Source: Bacillota bacterium
GTDB taxonomy: Bacteria; Bacillota; Clostridia; Christensenellales; Aristaeellaceae
Assembly: GCA_023411375.1 (NCBI GenBank)
Contig: JAEYOW010000041.1
Location: 129,257 to 193,256, forward strand
Length of the DNA stretch: 64,000 nucleotides
Direction: 5' to 3'
The translations under genes were made by a program, and so were the position numbers. Positions 1-8,040 of the stretch are shown here, in pieces; position 1 is the stretch's first letter, and the number at the start of each line of letters is the position of its first letter. The notes under the pieces are model-generated. The model saw only the letters and a list, made by a program, of their open reading frames with translations. It made no database searches and was not told where the DNA came from.

Positions 1-2094
1 GTCCATGCTATCCCAGCCGTCCGGCAGAAGAGTATCAAGATACTCTTCGACCATGCCTTGACGCTCATCAAGCTCCATCGCCGATTGCTGTACTTTTTCA
101 GCTTCTTTTATCATGTCCGCCTCAAGATACAGCTTTTCGCCGCTTTCATAGATAGCTTTAGCTTCAGCCCATATCTGGTCACGTTCCTCTTTCGTGAAAT
201 GCCAACGTTTTTTCTGCTCGTCTTGATGCAGCTTCACTATCCAAAAACGGCGGTTGCCCGTAATATCACGCAGATAACCGCGCTCACCATTGACTGACGC
301 AATGATGATGCACTGCCTCGGATGGCTTTCCACGGTTTTGCCATAACTCGGACGATACTTGTCATCGGCTGTGGAGAGAAAGGCTTTGACTTTTTCAATG
401 TCCGCTTTTTTCATGCCGGCGAGCTCGCCGATCTCCACGACCCAGAAGCCCTGGAGTTTTTCCGCGCCGGACTTGTCATTCATGTCGGTGAGGGAAAGTG
501 TATCGGAGTAGTATTCATCCCCCGCAAGGTCTTTGAAGAGAGTGCTTTTTCCGATACCCTGGGCGCCATCAAGCACAAGAATGCTGTCATACTTTGTGCC
601 GGGGCGGTAAATACGGGCAACCGCCGCTGCGAAGGTTTTTCTCGTAACTGTACGCACATAACGTGTATCATCGGCTTGCAGGCACCGCACAAGGAGCGTT
701 TCAATTCTCGGAACTTTGTCCCATTCCGGCAGCGCATCCAGATAGTCGCGTATGGGATGGAACCGCCTGTCGTCAGAAACCTTTGTGAAACTGACATCGT
801 GATTGCGGCTGGAAAACGAAACGTAGCGCACATCTATCAGCGCCTTCAGCTGTGCCGTATCCGCATCTCGCCAGAAAGTATTATCGATGGGACGCTCCCA
901 TGGGGTAGCACCAGTCACCTGAACACGGTTGGCTAGTTCGTTATAAGCAAAGTTCGCAAAATCCGGGTCGTTGTTGAGAATCAGCATTTCATTCCATACG
1001 CTGTTTTCAAGCACTGTGCTGCGGGCTTGATAATGAAGCAGCTTTTTCCAGTCGTCCGTATCGTGATCAAAATCCTCCTGGGCCTGTACCTGCCGTTCCT
1101 CGGCTATCTGCAGCTTTACGCTGTCGTCTGAGAGCGCCATTTCACACATCCGGTTAAATGATTTTTTATCATCTTCACAGCCAAAGCGGTGTGTGCGGAC
1201 AAGATCGAAGGCATTAAGGAGCTTTCCGGAAGCAGGATCTGTCGCGTGATGGCTGTATGCGAATTTGTCATCGTAAATAACAACGCCGGCAGCACCCTCG
1301 CCGAGAACATAGTCATAGCGTCCTTCAATAACGGAAGGTGCATAAACCCCCGGCAGAAATTTGTCGATTGCCGCCGTAACAGAGTATGAACGACAAAACG
1401 CACCGACTACTCCCGTCTTTGAAAGCGGGTCTTCCTGTTTTGTCACCTCACGCTTGACAGCCTCTGACTGCCGTGAGGAGGTAGGCCACTGTGACACATC
1501 GCGCCAGTCGGCATACATACCGAGATACTTATCCACATCAAGCGGTTCTCCGGTCTGTTCATCGAACACGAACTCGCCGTTTGACGGGCAGGATGCCCAA
1601 TACATCATGCGGTTTGATTCGTAGGTGGAATCATCAAAATAATCCATACCGATTTGCTTGGCGACCATTCTCATAACAGCGGGGTACTCGTCCTCGCTAA
1701 CCTCTCTATTAAAAAGGATTACAATACGGCATCGCGGCATTTCCGGGGTGTGGCTGTGGGTGGAATAGAGAAAATAAGTAACGCTGTCGAGAGAGGTGCG
1801 GACGATGCTCCGGAAATCCGCATCGGCGGGGACACTGTCCGCATCGAGCAGTCCAAGTGTGCGGAAGGTCACGTTCCCGTTTTTGCGGATTCCGTCTTTC
1901 AGCCAGCCGCCGACAAGGCCGCCGATGTCCTTTAGCTCACCGCGTTTTGCCTTTGGCAGCTTTGAATATTCCTCCGCTGTTTCCGAGGTGCGAACGGGAT
2001 TGCGGTTACGGTCGATGATATAGTCCCATTCCAGTTCCTTGTTTTTATACTTTTTGTCTGTTCTGCGGTTGCAGACGGATATTTTAATCAGCAA
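1..2094 (-). CDS. VapE-like phage primase/helicase (3' end outside window)
   Basis: Virulence-associated-E family protein, the replicative helicase/primase-helper of many Firmicutes prophages. About 698 residues are visible and the frame is still open at position 1, so the C-terminus is missing. A Walker A loop GAQGIGKST lies near residue 508, followed by the FWVVEIGEL stretch (Walker B region) and the RFWIVKL segment typical of the family. The N-terminal half is probably the primase-like part, but I see no clear primase motif. The start is a TTG preceded by AAGGAGGAGG; it overlaps the end of the upstream DUF4406-like gene by 11 nt, which suggests translational coupling. It is the last visible gene of the minus-strand replication operon. 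The family call is firm; the exact biochemical role is inferred from the family. Confidence 0.9.
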   Translation of the reverse strand, partial: MLIKISVCNRRTDKKYKNKELEWDYIIDRNRNPVRTSETAEEYSKLPKAKRGELKDIGGLVGGWLKDGIRKNGNVTFRTLGLLDADSVPADADFRSIVRTSLDSVTYFLYSTHSHTPEMPRCRIVILFNREVSEDEYPAVMRMVAKQIGMDYFDDSTYESNRMMYWASCPSNGEFVFDEQTGEPLDVDKYLGMYADWRDVSQWPTSSRQSEAVKREVTKQEDPLSKTGVVGAFCRSYSVTAAIDKFLPGVYAPSVIEGRYDYVLGEGAAGVVIYDDKFAYSHHATDPASGKLLNAFDLVRTHRFGCEDDKKSFNRMCEMALSDDSVKLQIAEERQVQAQEDFDHDTDDWKKLLHYQARSTVLENSVWNEMLILNNDPDFANFAYNELANRVQVTGATPWERPIDNTFWRDADTAQLKALIDVRYVSFSSRNHDVSFTKVSDDRRFHPIRDYLDALPEWDKVPRIETLLVRCLQADDTRYVRTVTRKTFAAAVARIYRPGTKYDSILVLDGAQGIGKSTLFKDLAGDEYYSDTLSLTDMNDKSGAEKLQGFWVVEIGELAGMKKADIEKVKAFLSTADDKYRPSYGKTVESHPRQCIIIASVNGERGYLRDITGNRRFWIVKLHQDEQKKRWHFTKEERDQIWAEAKAIYESGEKLYLEADMIKEAEKVQQSAMELDERQGMVEEYLDTLLPDGWDSMD

Positions 2095-2449
2095 GGCTTT
2101 CCTCCTCCTTCGTGTATTCACCTTTAAAGACATCGGTGAGGAATTTGATGGTCATGTTCTTTTTACTCGCCCTGTCGAACTCCGCTTCCATGCCGGGACT
2201 GAGGTGGTCGCCGCACACCCAGACCTCTGAGCATCTGTCCATAAGCGCATTTCCAAAGGACATACCGAGTTTTCGTTCCGCAGGATTTTTATCGTCCATA
2301 AACTGCGGATACAGAAGATGAGGTGCGATGGGGATATATCCCTTGTCCACCGCAAGTCGGCAGTATTTCCTCGCCGCCTCCACATTTGCATTTACATCCC
2401 CGGAATAGGGGCTGCAGATATATACGAGAGGTCTTATTTTATTTGGCAT
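2084..2449 (-). CDS. DUF4406-like (nucleoside deoxyribosyltransferase fold) protein
   Basis: This 121-residue protein begins MPNKIRPLVYICSPYSG and continues with the pattern of the DUF4406/DUF7768 families (PLVYICSPYSGD near the N-terminus, YIPIAPHLLYPQF, SEVWVCGDHLSPGMEAE). These small phage proteins share the nucleoside 2-deoxyribosyltransferase fold; their substrate is not settled. The ATG at 2449 follows GGAGG by 6 nt. A longer in-frame extension upstream is less likely because it runs into the preceding gene and lacks this ribosome binding site. It overlaps the zinc-ribbon gene upstream by 11 nt and VapE downstream by 11 nt, so the three are tightly coupled. Confidence 0.8.
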   Translation of the reverse strand: MPNKIRPLVYICSPYSGDVNANVEAARKYCRLAVDKGYIPIAPHLLYPQFMDDKNPAERKLGMSFGNALMDRCSEVWVCGDHLSPGMEAEFDRASKKNMTIKFLTDVFKGEYTKEEESLAD

Positions 2450-2825
2450 TGCGCACCTCCGAAAGCCTGTCGAGCAGAGCGTCCGTGAAGATCTCATATT
2501 CCTCCGGGGCGAGAGCGCGGATGTCCTCGACATCAAAATCCTCACAGATTCTGTGAACTTCCATGCCGTAGCCGATATCCCGCAAAACATCTGTAAGACG
2601 GACTACGGCGTCGATGCCGATATTGCCCCGACGCATCATTTTTGCGCTGCATTCGGTGCAGTTCACTTCCGTGTCAAAGAGGTCTTGCGCTCCGGCGAGA
2701 ATCAGCTCCCGCAGATCCATCTGAATTTCCTTGCCACATACGGCGCAACGGGTATACGTACTCTTTGCTGTGACGGGACCGCACACTACCGTGCCGTCCT
2801 TCAGCTTTGTTTTTGTGTAAATCAT
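2439..2825 (-). CDS. small zinc-ribbon protein of the phage replication operon
   Basis: This 128-residue protein starts MIYTKTKLKDG, with the ATG at 2825 after GGAGG. Cysteines 27, 30, 56 and 59 (CAVC and CTEC pairs) form a plausible zinc ribbon; the C-terminal half is acidic and probably helical. I do not recognise a named family. It sits between the DNA polymerase and the DUF4406-like gene. The intergenic gap upstream carries a folded RNA element (2864-2908) that also occurs before the gene at 7233, at the same distance from the start codon, which points to shared post-transcriptional control. A role in DNA or RNA binding is only an inference from the ribbon. Confidence 0.72.
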   Translation of the reverse strand: MIYTKTKLKDGTVVCGPVTAKSTYTRCAVCGKEIQMDLRELILAGAQDLFDTEVNCTECSAKMMRRGNIGIDAVVRLTDVLRDIGYGMEVHRICEDFDVEDIRALAPEEYEIFTDALLDRLSEVRNAK

Positions 2826-2863
2826 GTTCTCTACCTCCGCAGCATTCGTGATAAACGGAAAAA

Positions 2864-2908
2864 CCGTCCTCACCTCGTACAGGACAGGCAAGGACGGAAA
2901 CCGTACCG
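2864..2908 (-). ncRNA. cis-acting RNA hairpin, copy A (DUF2800-motif-like)
   Basis: Read on the minus strand: a CGGTACGGTTT lead-in, a 7-bp stem (CCGTCCT with AGGACGG) and a 20-nt loop, placed directly after the polymerase stop codon and 38 nt before the ATG at 2825. The loop is identical to that of copy B (7272-7315), while the stem bases differ and still pair, which is true covariation. The position in a DUF2800/DUF2815 operon matches the published 'DUF2800' candidate regulatory RNA motif as I remember it; the identity is not verified. Confidence 0.75.
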
Positions 2909-2911
2909 TAT

Positions 2912-4900
2912 TCAATCTTTTTTATAAAAATCGCATTCGTAGCCATCTGCGTGTAGGACAAGACCCGGAGCCCAGGGTGGAGTCCTGCCCATCTGTTTAC
3001 AGACCGCTTCGAGGGACATGGCTCTGTCAGCTTCAATGACGACTTCATCGTGTACATGGGCAACGATGTCACTGCAGCGCAGAGTCTTCATGGCATGGCA
3101 GAGGATGTCCCTGCTTGTCGCCTGGATAATATTTTCCACAAGCTTGGGGCCGTAAGTTTCAAGCCGCTCCCACTTTTTCGTACCGCCGGCGCCCACATAA
3201 GTGATAGACTCACCCCCGAAACGATTCTCGCCGATGCAAGGCTTCACATAGGCAAGCCGTCTGCCGGAGGGGAGCGTTATGAATAGAAAACCGCTATCAT
3301 AGGAAAACTCGATGCCGTAAGCGGTTGTATGCGTTTTGCCTTTGATAGCCGCTTTCGCCGCCCGGTCGACAGCCCACCAGAACTTGACGATATTGGGATT
3401 GGCACTGCGCCAGGAGTTTACGATGGTCTGAAGTTCCGACTCCTTTAGGCCCATATCCAGTGCACCCATAGCCTTGAGCGCACCCACGGAGCCGCCGTAA
3501 CCGCAGGCAAGTTCAGCTATTTTACCTTTCTGACGAAGCTCCCCGTTTACACCGTGCTTGAGTACGGGGACATGAAACATCTGCGAGGCGGTGGCGCAGT
3601 AAATGTCCTCACCCTTAGCGAAAGCGTCCATTTTCCACTGTTCTTTGGCAAACCATGATATGACCCTCGCTTCGATTGCCGAGAAATCCGCCACGATAAA
3701 TTTTCTGCCGTTCTGCGGCACGAAAGCCGTGCGGATGAGCTGGGACAGAGTGTCCGGGATATCCTCATACAGCATTTCAAGAGCGTCGTAGTCTTCGACA
3801 CCAGTAAGAGCACGGGCTTCGGCAAGGTCGGGCATATGGTTCTGGGGGAGGTTTTGCAGTTGGACAAGCCGTCCCGCGAACCGACCCGTGCGCGATGCGC
3901 CAAGAAACATGAACATTCCCCGGACACGGCTGTCGGCGCAGACGGCGTTTTCCATAGCCGTGTATTTCTTTACGGACGATTTCGCAAGCTGCTGACGGAG
4001 TTGCAGCACCGGCACAATCTCCGCCGGAGCGGTCTTTAGCTGTGCCGACACTTCTTTCTTGCCAAGGGTATCTATCTCCAGCCCATTATCCGCAAGCCAG
4101 CCCTTGACCTGCGCCACGCTGTTCGGATTTTCCAGAGCAGTAAGTTCTCGCATGGCTTCGGTAAGCGCATCTGTTGATTTCGCGTCAAGGGACAGGCAGG
4201 CGGATACGAAGGGCATATCTACGCCGATACCCCTGTCGTTTATTTCTTCGGACAGGTGATACTCGTCCCACACGGAGTCTAGCACAGGGAACTTCGACAG
4301 CTTCTGTTGAATCTGTATTTCGACTTCTACATCGCGCAGATTATATGATTTGAAAAGCTCCCACTTTTCCGGGGCATCGGAGGGCAGATTTCTCGTCCTG
4401 CCGCCGTTTGTCTTTGTAGGCGCACACGGCTGGCAGAAAAACTTAATGAGTTCTTTGCCCTCGGTCAGCTTCTTCTTTTCAAGGCCGAGGATTTCGCCGA
4501 CTCCGGCGAGGGAGAGCGGAAGACCGAGATAAGCCGCCCACGTCATGGAGCAGCGCCATGAGGATGGGTTCAGAAACCGGGTGCAATCTGGGGACAGCGG
4601 ATGATTATCGTGTAAGGGGTCAAGACTAACTCCCATATCGGCGAGGTGCCGTGACAGGCACACCCGCTCAAATCCGCTGTTATGCGCCCATTTGATAATG
4701 GCTTCGTCCGTAAGGGCATTGAGAATTTCCTGCGGTATGGATTCGCCTTGCAAAAGGTCAACAACCCTTACTTCACCGCCGTCCATGCTGTATCCGAAGA
4801 GGATAATCTGAAAATCCGGGGACTCTGCGTACTTATACACGCCGCACTTTTGAAGGCTCACGCTGCTGAATGTTTCGATATCTATTTCAAGAGTCCTCAT
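2912..4900 (-). CDS. phage A-family DNA polymerase
   Basis: About 662 residues; replicates element DNA. The N-terminus carries the DEDD-type 3'-5' proofreading exonuclease (DIETFS near residue 6, DVEVEIQIQ further on). The C-terminal half has the A-family polymerase motifs in order: motif A VADFSAIEARV, motif B RQKGKIAELACGYGG, and motif C HVHDEVV near residue 617. Length fits phage enzymes lacking the 5' nuclease domain. Three in-frame ATGs lie together; the one at 4900 is best spaced from GGGAGG, with 4909 and 4906 as alternatives. The start overlaps the end of the 35-residue acidic gene. It belongs to the SSB, nuclease, polymerase, VapE replication operon. Confidence 0.95.
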   Translation of the reverse strand: MRTLEIDIETFSSVSLQKCGVYKYAESPDFQIILFGYSMDGGEVRVVDLLQGESIPQEILNALTDEAIIKWAHNSGFERVCLSRHLADMGVSLDPLHDNHPLSPDCTRFLNPSSWRCSMTWAAYLGLPLSLAGVGEILGLEKKKLTEGKELIKFFCQPCAPTKTNGGRTRNLPSDAPEKWELFKSYNLRDVEVEIQIQQKLSKFPVLDSVWDEYHLSEEINDRGIGVDMPFVSACLSLDAKSTDALTEAMRELTALENPNSVAQVKGWLADNGLEIDTLGKKEVSAQLKTAPAEIVPVLQLRQQLAKSSVKKYTAMENAVCADSRVRGMFMFLGASRTGRFAGRLVQLQNLPQNHMPDLAEARALTGVEDYDALEMLYEDIPDTLSQLIRTAFVPQNGRKFIVADFSAIEARVISWFAKEQWKMDAFAKGEDIYCATASQMFHVPVLKHGVNGELRQKGKIAELACGYGGSVGALKAMGALDMGLKESELQTIVNSWRSANPNIVKFWWAVDRAAKAAIKGKTHTTAYGIEFSYDSGFLFITLPSGRRLAYVKPCIGENRFGGESITYVGAGGTKKWERLETYGPKLVENIIQATSRDILCHAMKTLRCSDIVAHVHDEVVIEADRAMSLEAVCKQMGRTPPWAPGLVLHADGYECDFYKKD

Positions 4901-4994
4901 CGTCATCATCCTCCCAGCAGCCGCAATCCTCCGGGTCGTTCATGCATCTGTCATCGATATAGTCGAGGTAATCGTAATAACTGTCATCGCACAT
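4887..4994 (-). CDS. tiny acidic protein (35 aa)
   Basis: A 35-residue reading frame beginning MCDDSYYDYLDYIDD, with GGAGGAAACA directly before the ATG. It is very acidic (ends in a run of Glu/Asp) and holds four cysteines. It lies between the small membrane protein and the DNA polymerase and overlaps the polymerase start by 14 nt, so its translation may feed the polymerase. I do not recognise it. An acidic DNA-mimic or metal-binding role is possible, but nothing beyond composition supports it. Confidence 0.6.
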   Translation of the reverse strand: MCDDSYYDYLDYIDDRCMNDPEDCGCWEDDDDEDS

Positions 4995-5015
4995 ATTGTT
5001 TCCTCCATATGAAAA

Positions 5016-5046
5016 GCGGCGGAGAAAGACCATCTCCCTCCGCCGC
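5016..5046 (-). terminator. intra-operon hairpin with short U tract
   Basis: On the minus strand a perfect 9-bp stem (GCGGCGGAG with CTCCGCCGC, 13-nt loop) is followed by TTTTC, between the 49-residue and 35-residue genes. It resembles a weak intrinsic terminator that could lower polymerase expression relative to the single-strand binding protein. Confidence 0.6.
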
Positions 5047-5054
5047 CCGTCAGG

Positions 5055-5204
5055 TTATTGCTTGTTCTCGTTTTCCTTGCGGATGCGTTTTTTCTCTTTT
5101 CGCTCATCAACAGCGAACTTAATGATAGTGAACAGGTTGCCGATAAAGGTACCAACCACAGCGCCGAAGCAGACTGCAAGCATCATTGACTGAATGTTTG
5201 TCAT
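5055..5204 (-). CDS. small single-span membrane protein (49 aa)
   Basis: A 49-residue protein (MTNIQSMMLAVCFGAVVG...) with one hydrophobic segment at about residues 7-28 followed by a highly charged Lys/Arg/Glu tail. The ATG at 5204 follows GGGAGGGCTGACAAT. It sits just after DUF2815 in the replication operon and before a terminator-like hairpin. I do not recognise a family; the layout (short helix, basic cytoplasmic tail) suits a membrane-anchored accessory protein. Confidence 0.6.
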   Translation of the reverse strand: MTNIQSMMLAVCFGAVVGTFIGNLFTIIKFAVDERKEKKRIRKENENKQ

Positions 5205-5219
5205 ATTGTCAGCCCTCCC

Positions 5220-5792
5220 TTAACCCAGGAAGTCATCGTCGACTTCGGTCTGATATCCGTCGTTGAAATCGTCCTCAGCCTTTACCTTGCCGCCAAGGGA
5301 CTCGCCGTCTTTAATTTTCTGGATGTTCTGAAGACCGCAAGCGATACCTTTATTGCCGTTGCTGTTAAACGAATAAAAGCTGAGGGACACACGGGCATAC
5401 ACACCGGAGTAAATCTCCGAAGTGTCATAGATAGGCTGGCGATGGATATCTACCACACCCGGCGCTGTGTTGCTGTTGGCGTTTACGAACCAGCAGCCCT
5501 TGTATGCCTCATCGTCCGGGCGTTCGACATCGCCGTCACGGAGGGGAGTCTTCAGCGCGGTGAGCGGAGGCACGGTTTTGCCGTTTCCCTTCAGCTTTGC
5601 TTGACCTTCCTCATATGCCGCCTGGATAGCCGCCTTGATTGCATTCACGGTGACAGCATCGGACTTGGGGATGAGGACGGAGGTGGAAAACTTCGGCGTA
5701 CCGCCGTTGATGGACTTGGCCTGCCAGATGTTCGCATAGGACAGACGGGCAAGACCTGTGATAACTTTGGTGGGGTTTCCGGAATTTGTCAT
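5220..5792 (-). CDS. DUF2815 single-stranded DNA-binding protein
   Basis: The 190-residue sequence matches the DUF2815 family: GLARLSYANIWQAK near the N-terminus, SVLIPKSDAVT, the GCWFVNANSN segment, SGVYARVSLSFY and an acidic tail ending DDDFLG. DUF2815 proteins resemble the phage T7 gp2.5 single-strand binding protein, and acidic tails in such proteins recruit partners. The ATG follows AAAGGAGATTACTACT. It lies 14 bp after DUF2800 in the same operon, which is the standard phage arrangement. Role: coating single strands for the polymerase and nuclease. Confidence 0.93.
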   Translation of the reverse strand: MTNSGNPTKVITGLARLSYANIWQAKSINGGTPKFSTSVLIPKSDAVTVNAIKAAIQAAYEEGQAKLKGNGKTVPPLTALKTPLRDGDVERPDDEAYKGCWFVNANSNTAPGVVDIHRQPIYDTSEIYSGVYARVSLSFYSFNSNGNKGIACGLQNIQKIKDGESLGGKVKAEDDFNDGYQTEVDDDFLG

Positions 5793-5806
5793 AGTAGTAA
5801 TCTCCT

Positions 5807-6910
5807 TTAATTTTCAATAGGGTCGGCGAAGTCGTCCGCCGCCGTGTTTAGTTCGTTACGCTTGTCCGATGCCGGAACAAGCACGGGTTTGCCTTCAGGC
5901 TTGCAGGTCAGCCCGCCGAGAAGCACATCAAACTTCTTCCTGCCGAGAAGCGAGGTCATTGCCGTGATACCGAGCAGCTTGTGTTCATAGGGGTCGTACC
6001 CCGCATCCTTGACCACGGCTGCAGCGGCATCCTCATCTGTGTACTTGCGGTTGCTTCTGCCGGCCACAACCTTCCAGCCGTCATACTTCGTGCCGGAAAG
6101 TGCCTGGGCAAGAGCATAGTCCTTAACATCCGACGCCCAGGAAACCAGTTCGTCGATTTTGCCGAGGATGTCCGCCACCTCGCAGATTTGCAGCAGAGCG
6201 GGGTCAGTGAAGTCATAGGCGGCAAGCGCGAGGTTCGCTTCGGCTCTGGCTCTGCATTCCGCTTTCGCTTTGCAGAACCGGCAGTGGTCGCCGGCCTTAT
6301 AGCCGCCTTTGCCGTCCCATGCGAGTTTCGCCGCCGGGACAAGCACGGTTTCCGCCCATTCGGTGAGAGCCTCTGCGGTCGTCTCCCAGGTCTGCACATT
6401 GCCGAGCCTGGGCTGATAGATGCTCATCCTCACAGTGTCAAACCGATAAAGAAAGCCGAACATCTGCATGGCACCGATGGCATAGATACGGAGTTGATCA
6501 TTTTCCTCCGCATCGACCTTTACGCCGCGTCCGCTTTTCAGATCGATGATGTGCAGGATGCCGTCCGACACGATAAGCGCGTCGCAGGTGCCGAAGCACT
6601 CAGGGACATAGCGGGAGCAGTCAACACGTTGCTCAACAAATACAGCCGGGTCTTTGAGTCCTTCCGTTTGCTCCATTACGAAGTCAGCATAATCGGATGT
6701 GTACTCATCCATTTCCGCTTCATAGCAGACGGGCGTATGCTCGGCTCTGCCGAGTCTTTGATTGAGTTTCCCCTCTGCCACACCGTGGGCAAGGGTGCCT
6801 TCCGAGGCGTAACTTGATTCCGAGTCCACTAGAAACTCTGTAAGCCGCGCCGATGGCGGACACGCAATCCACCGGTGGCTTGCCGAGGGAGATAAGAGTG
6901 CGTGGCTCAT
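5807..6910 (-). CDS. DUF2800 Cas4/AddB-like PD-(D/E)XK nuclease
   Basis: 367 residues. The opening MSHALLSPSASHRWIACPPS is diagnostic of DUF2800, a RecB/Cas4-like nuclease family. The catalytic core is visible as GTCDALIV followed by HIIDLKSGRG (D...DxK), and the C-terminal HCRFCKAKAECRARA cysteine cluster suggests an iron-sulfur or zinc site as in Cas4/AddB. It probably resects DNA for phage recombination or replication. Its ATG overlaps the stop of the preceding 108-residue gene (ATGA), indicating coupling. DUF2815 follows 14 bp later. Confidence 0.92.
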   Translation of the reverse strand: MSHALLSPSASHRWIACPPSARLTEFLVDSESSYASEGTLAHGVAEGKLNQRLGRAEHTPVCYEAEMDEYTSDYADFVMEQTEGLKDPAVFVEQRVDCSRYVPECFGTCDALIVSDGILHIIDLKSGRGVKVDAEENDQLRIYAIGAMQMFGFLYRFDTVRMSIYQPRLGNVQTWETTAEALTEWAETVLVPAAKLAWDGKGGYKAGDHCRFCKAKAECRARAEANLALAAYDFTDPALLQICEVADILGKIDELVSWASDVKDYALAQALSGTKYDGWKVVAGRSNRKYTDEDAAAAVVKDAGYDPYEHKLLGITAMTSLLGRKKFDVLLGGLTCKPEGKPVLVPASDKRNELNTAADDFADPIEN

Positions 6911-7233
6911 AACAGCGCCCTCGCCTCTTCCATGAGATCTTCATAGAACTCGCTTTCGACCTCGGACAGCTTCTCGCAACCGTGGCTTTCAAGCAGTTTC
7001 TTTACCTCTGCCGTTTTTCCGCTGCGGGAAATCTCAGCCAGCAAAGCGCGAACTTCCGCGAGTTCCGGGGGCTTCTTCTGAGGTGCTTTGGGAAACTTAC
7101 TGCCAACCGCGTCTGCTTTAAGCGCCGTACTCAGCTTCATCACGCTGCCAGCCAGCGAGGTGAGTTCCGAGATTACACGCGCCAGGGTTTCCGCTATGTT
7201 GACCAGTTCCTTTCCGATTTCGGTGATTGTCAT
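6907..7233 (-). CDS. small helical protein before DUF2800
   Basis: 108 residues, mostly helical by composition: an N-terminal stretch (ITEIGKELVNIAETLARVIS) with heptad-like hydrophobics, a Pro/Lys-rich hinge (APQKKPPEL) and an acidic Leu-rich C-terminus. The C-terminal half resembles rho-termination-like helical segments found in small phage proteins, but I cannot name a family. The ATG at 7233 follows GGAGGTAAACCGA. The stop overlaps the DUF2800 start by 4 nt, so it probably works with that nuclease. Upstream lies RNA hairpin copy B. Confidence 0.75.
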   Translation of the reverse strand: MTITEIGKELVNIAETLARVISELTSLAGSVMKLSTALKADAVGSKFPKAPQKKPPELAEVRALLAEISRSGKTAEVKKLLESHGCEKLSEVESEFYEDLMEEARALL

Positions 7234-7271
7234 TCGGTTTACCTCCGTTCCTATTTGTGAGAGGTTTTGTC

Positions 7272-7315
7272 CCTCTCCACCTCGTACAGGACAGGCAGAG
7301 AGGAAAACCGTACCG
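7272..7315 (-). ncRNA. cis-acting RNA hairpin, copy B (DUF2800-motif-like)
   Basis: On the minus strand: CGGTACGGTTTT lead-in, a 6-bp stem (CCTCTC with GAGAGG) and the same 20-nt loop as copy A. It ends 38 nt before the ATG at 7233, the same spacing as copy A to its gene. The stems of the two copies share little sequence but both pair fully, so structure is what is conserved. Its place just upstream of the DUF2800/DUF2815 genes supports the motif name. Confidence 0.78.
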
Positions 7316-7326
7316 AAACTCAGAAA

Positions 7327-8037
7327 TTATTCGAAATAGTTTTTGAGAGCAGGATTTTCACGGAGTGTCTGGGCGAGCTTCTTCACCCGCTTGCGGATAG
7401 CACCCTCGCTCAGACCACATTCCTCTGCGATTTTTGCCTTGGTTTTCTCGCTCAGAAGCTCGTCCCACAGATACCGCTCCTCCGGGATAAGGGAGTCAAC
7501 CGCTCCAAGAATAGATGCATGCTGTTCGTCAGCGACGTATGTGGCGGCAGTATCGAAGCGTTCATCCTCCAGTTCAAACAGAACCTCTGAACCATCGTCA
7601 TTGAATCCGAGCGGCTTGTCCAAATCGAGGGTACGGCGCATATACACAGAGCAGAAATCGCATTTACGCTTACAGCCGGCACCGTTGTCGACGCGGTTCG
7701 GAGTATCGCAGTATTTGCAGTTGGGGCAGTTTTGGCAGGTCACCGAGCAAGTCGCCGCCGAAGTTTGCCCGATACAAAGGTTGGGTTTCTTCTGCGCACG
7801 TTCCTGCGACTTAAGGTCGGCGGCGTTTGCTTTATGGGCATCGTCACCCATAGCGTTTCTGGGAAGCCGAACTGCCACCTCTCGGTCAGGGCTGTAGTAC
7901 CAGCGTTGTACAAAGGGGTTGTCTGTCGTGGGTGCCTCAGGCGAAGAGAAGCACTCCTGCCGGGTGCATTCGATGGTTTCTCCGCTAGGGCGCATACAGT
8001 AGTAGTGGCGGTAGTGGAACTGTTGGTAGTTTTTCAT
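7327..8037 (-). CDS. Cys-rich protein with sigma-region-4-like HTH
   Basis: 236 residues. The C-terminal 50 residues (EERYLWDEL...AKIAEECGLSEGAIRKRVKKL) form a helix-turn-helix like sigma-70 region 4, and similar phage or mobile-element proteins are annotated as sigma-70 family. The middle holds about nine cysteines (CSVTCQNCPNCKYC, then CKRKCDFC), suggesting zinc or iron-sulfur binding. No region 2 is seen, so this is unlikely to be a complete sigma factor and is more likely an activator. It is first in the replication operon, so it may drive the genes behind it. The ATG at 8037 uses GGAGG, which is buried in a perfect 9-bp hairpin of the leader (8041-8083). Confidence 0.75.
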   Translation of the reverse strand: MKNYQQFHYRHYYCMRPSGETIECTRQECFSSPEAPTTDNPFVQRWYYSPDREVAVRLPRNAMGDDAHKANAADLKSQERAQKKPNLCIGQTSAATCSVTCQNCPNCKYCDTPNRVDNGAGCKRKCDFCSVYMRRTLDLDKPLGFNDDGSEVLFELEDERFDTAATYVADEQHASILGAVDSLIPEERYLWDELLSEKTKAKIAEECGLSEGAIRKRVKKLAQTLRENPALKNYFE

Positions 8038-8040
8038 GGT

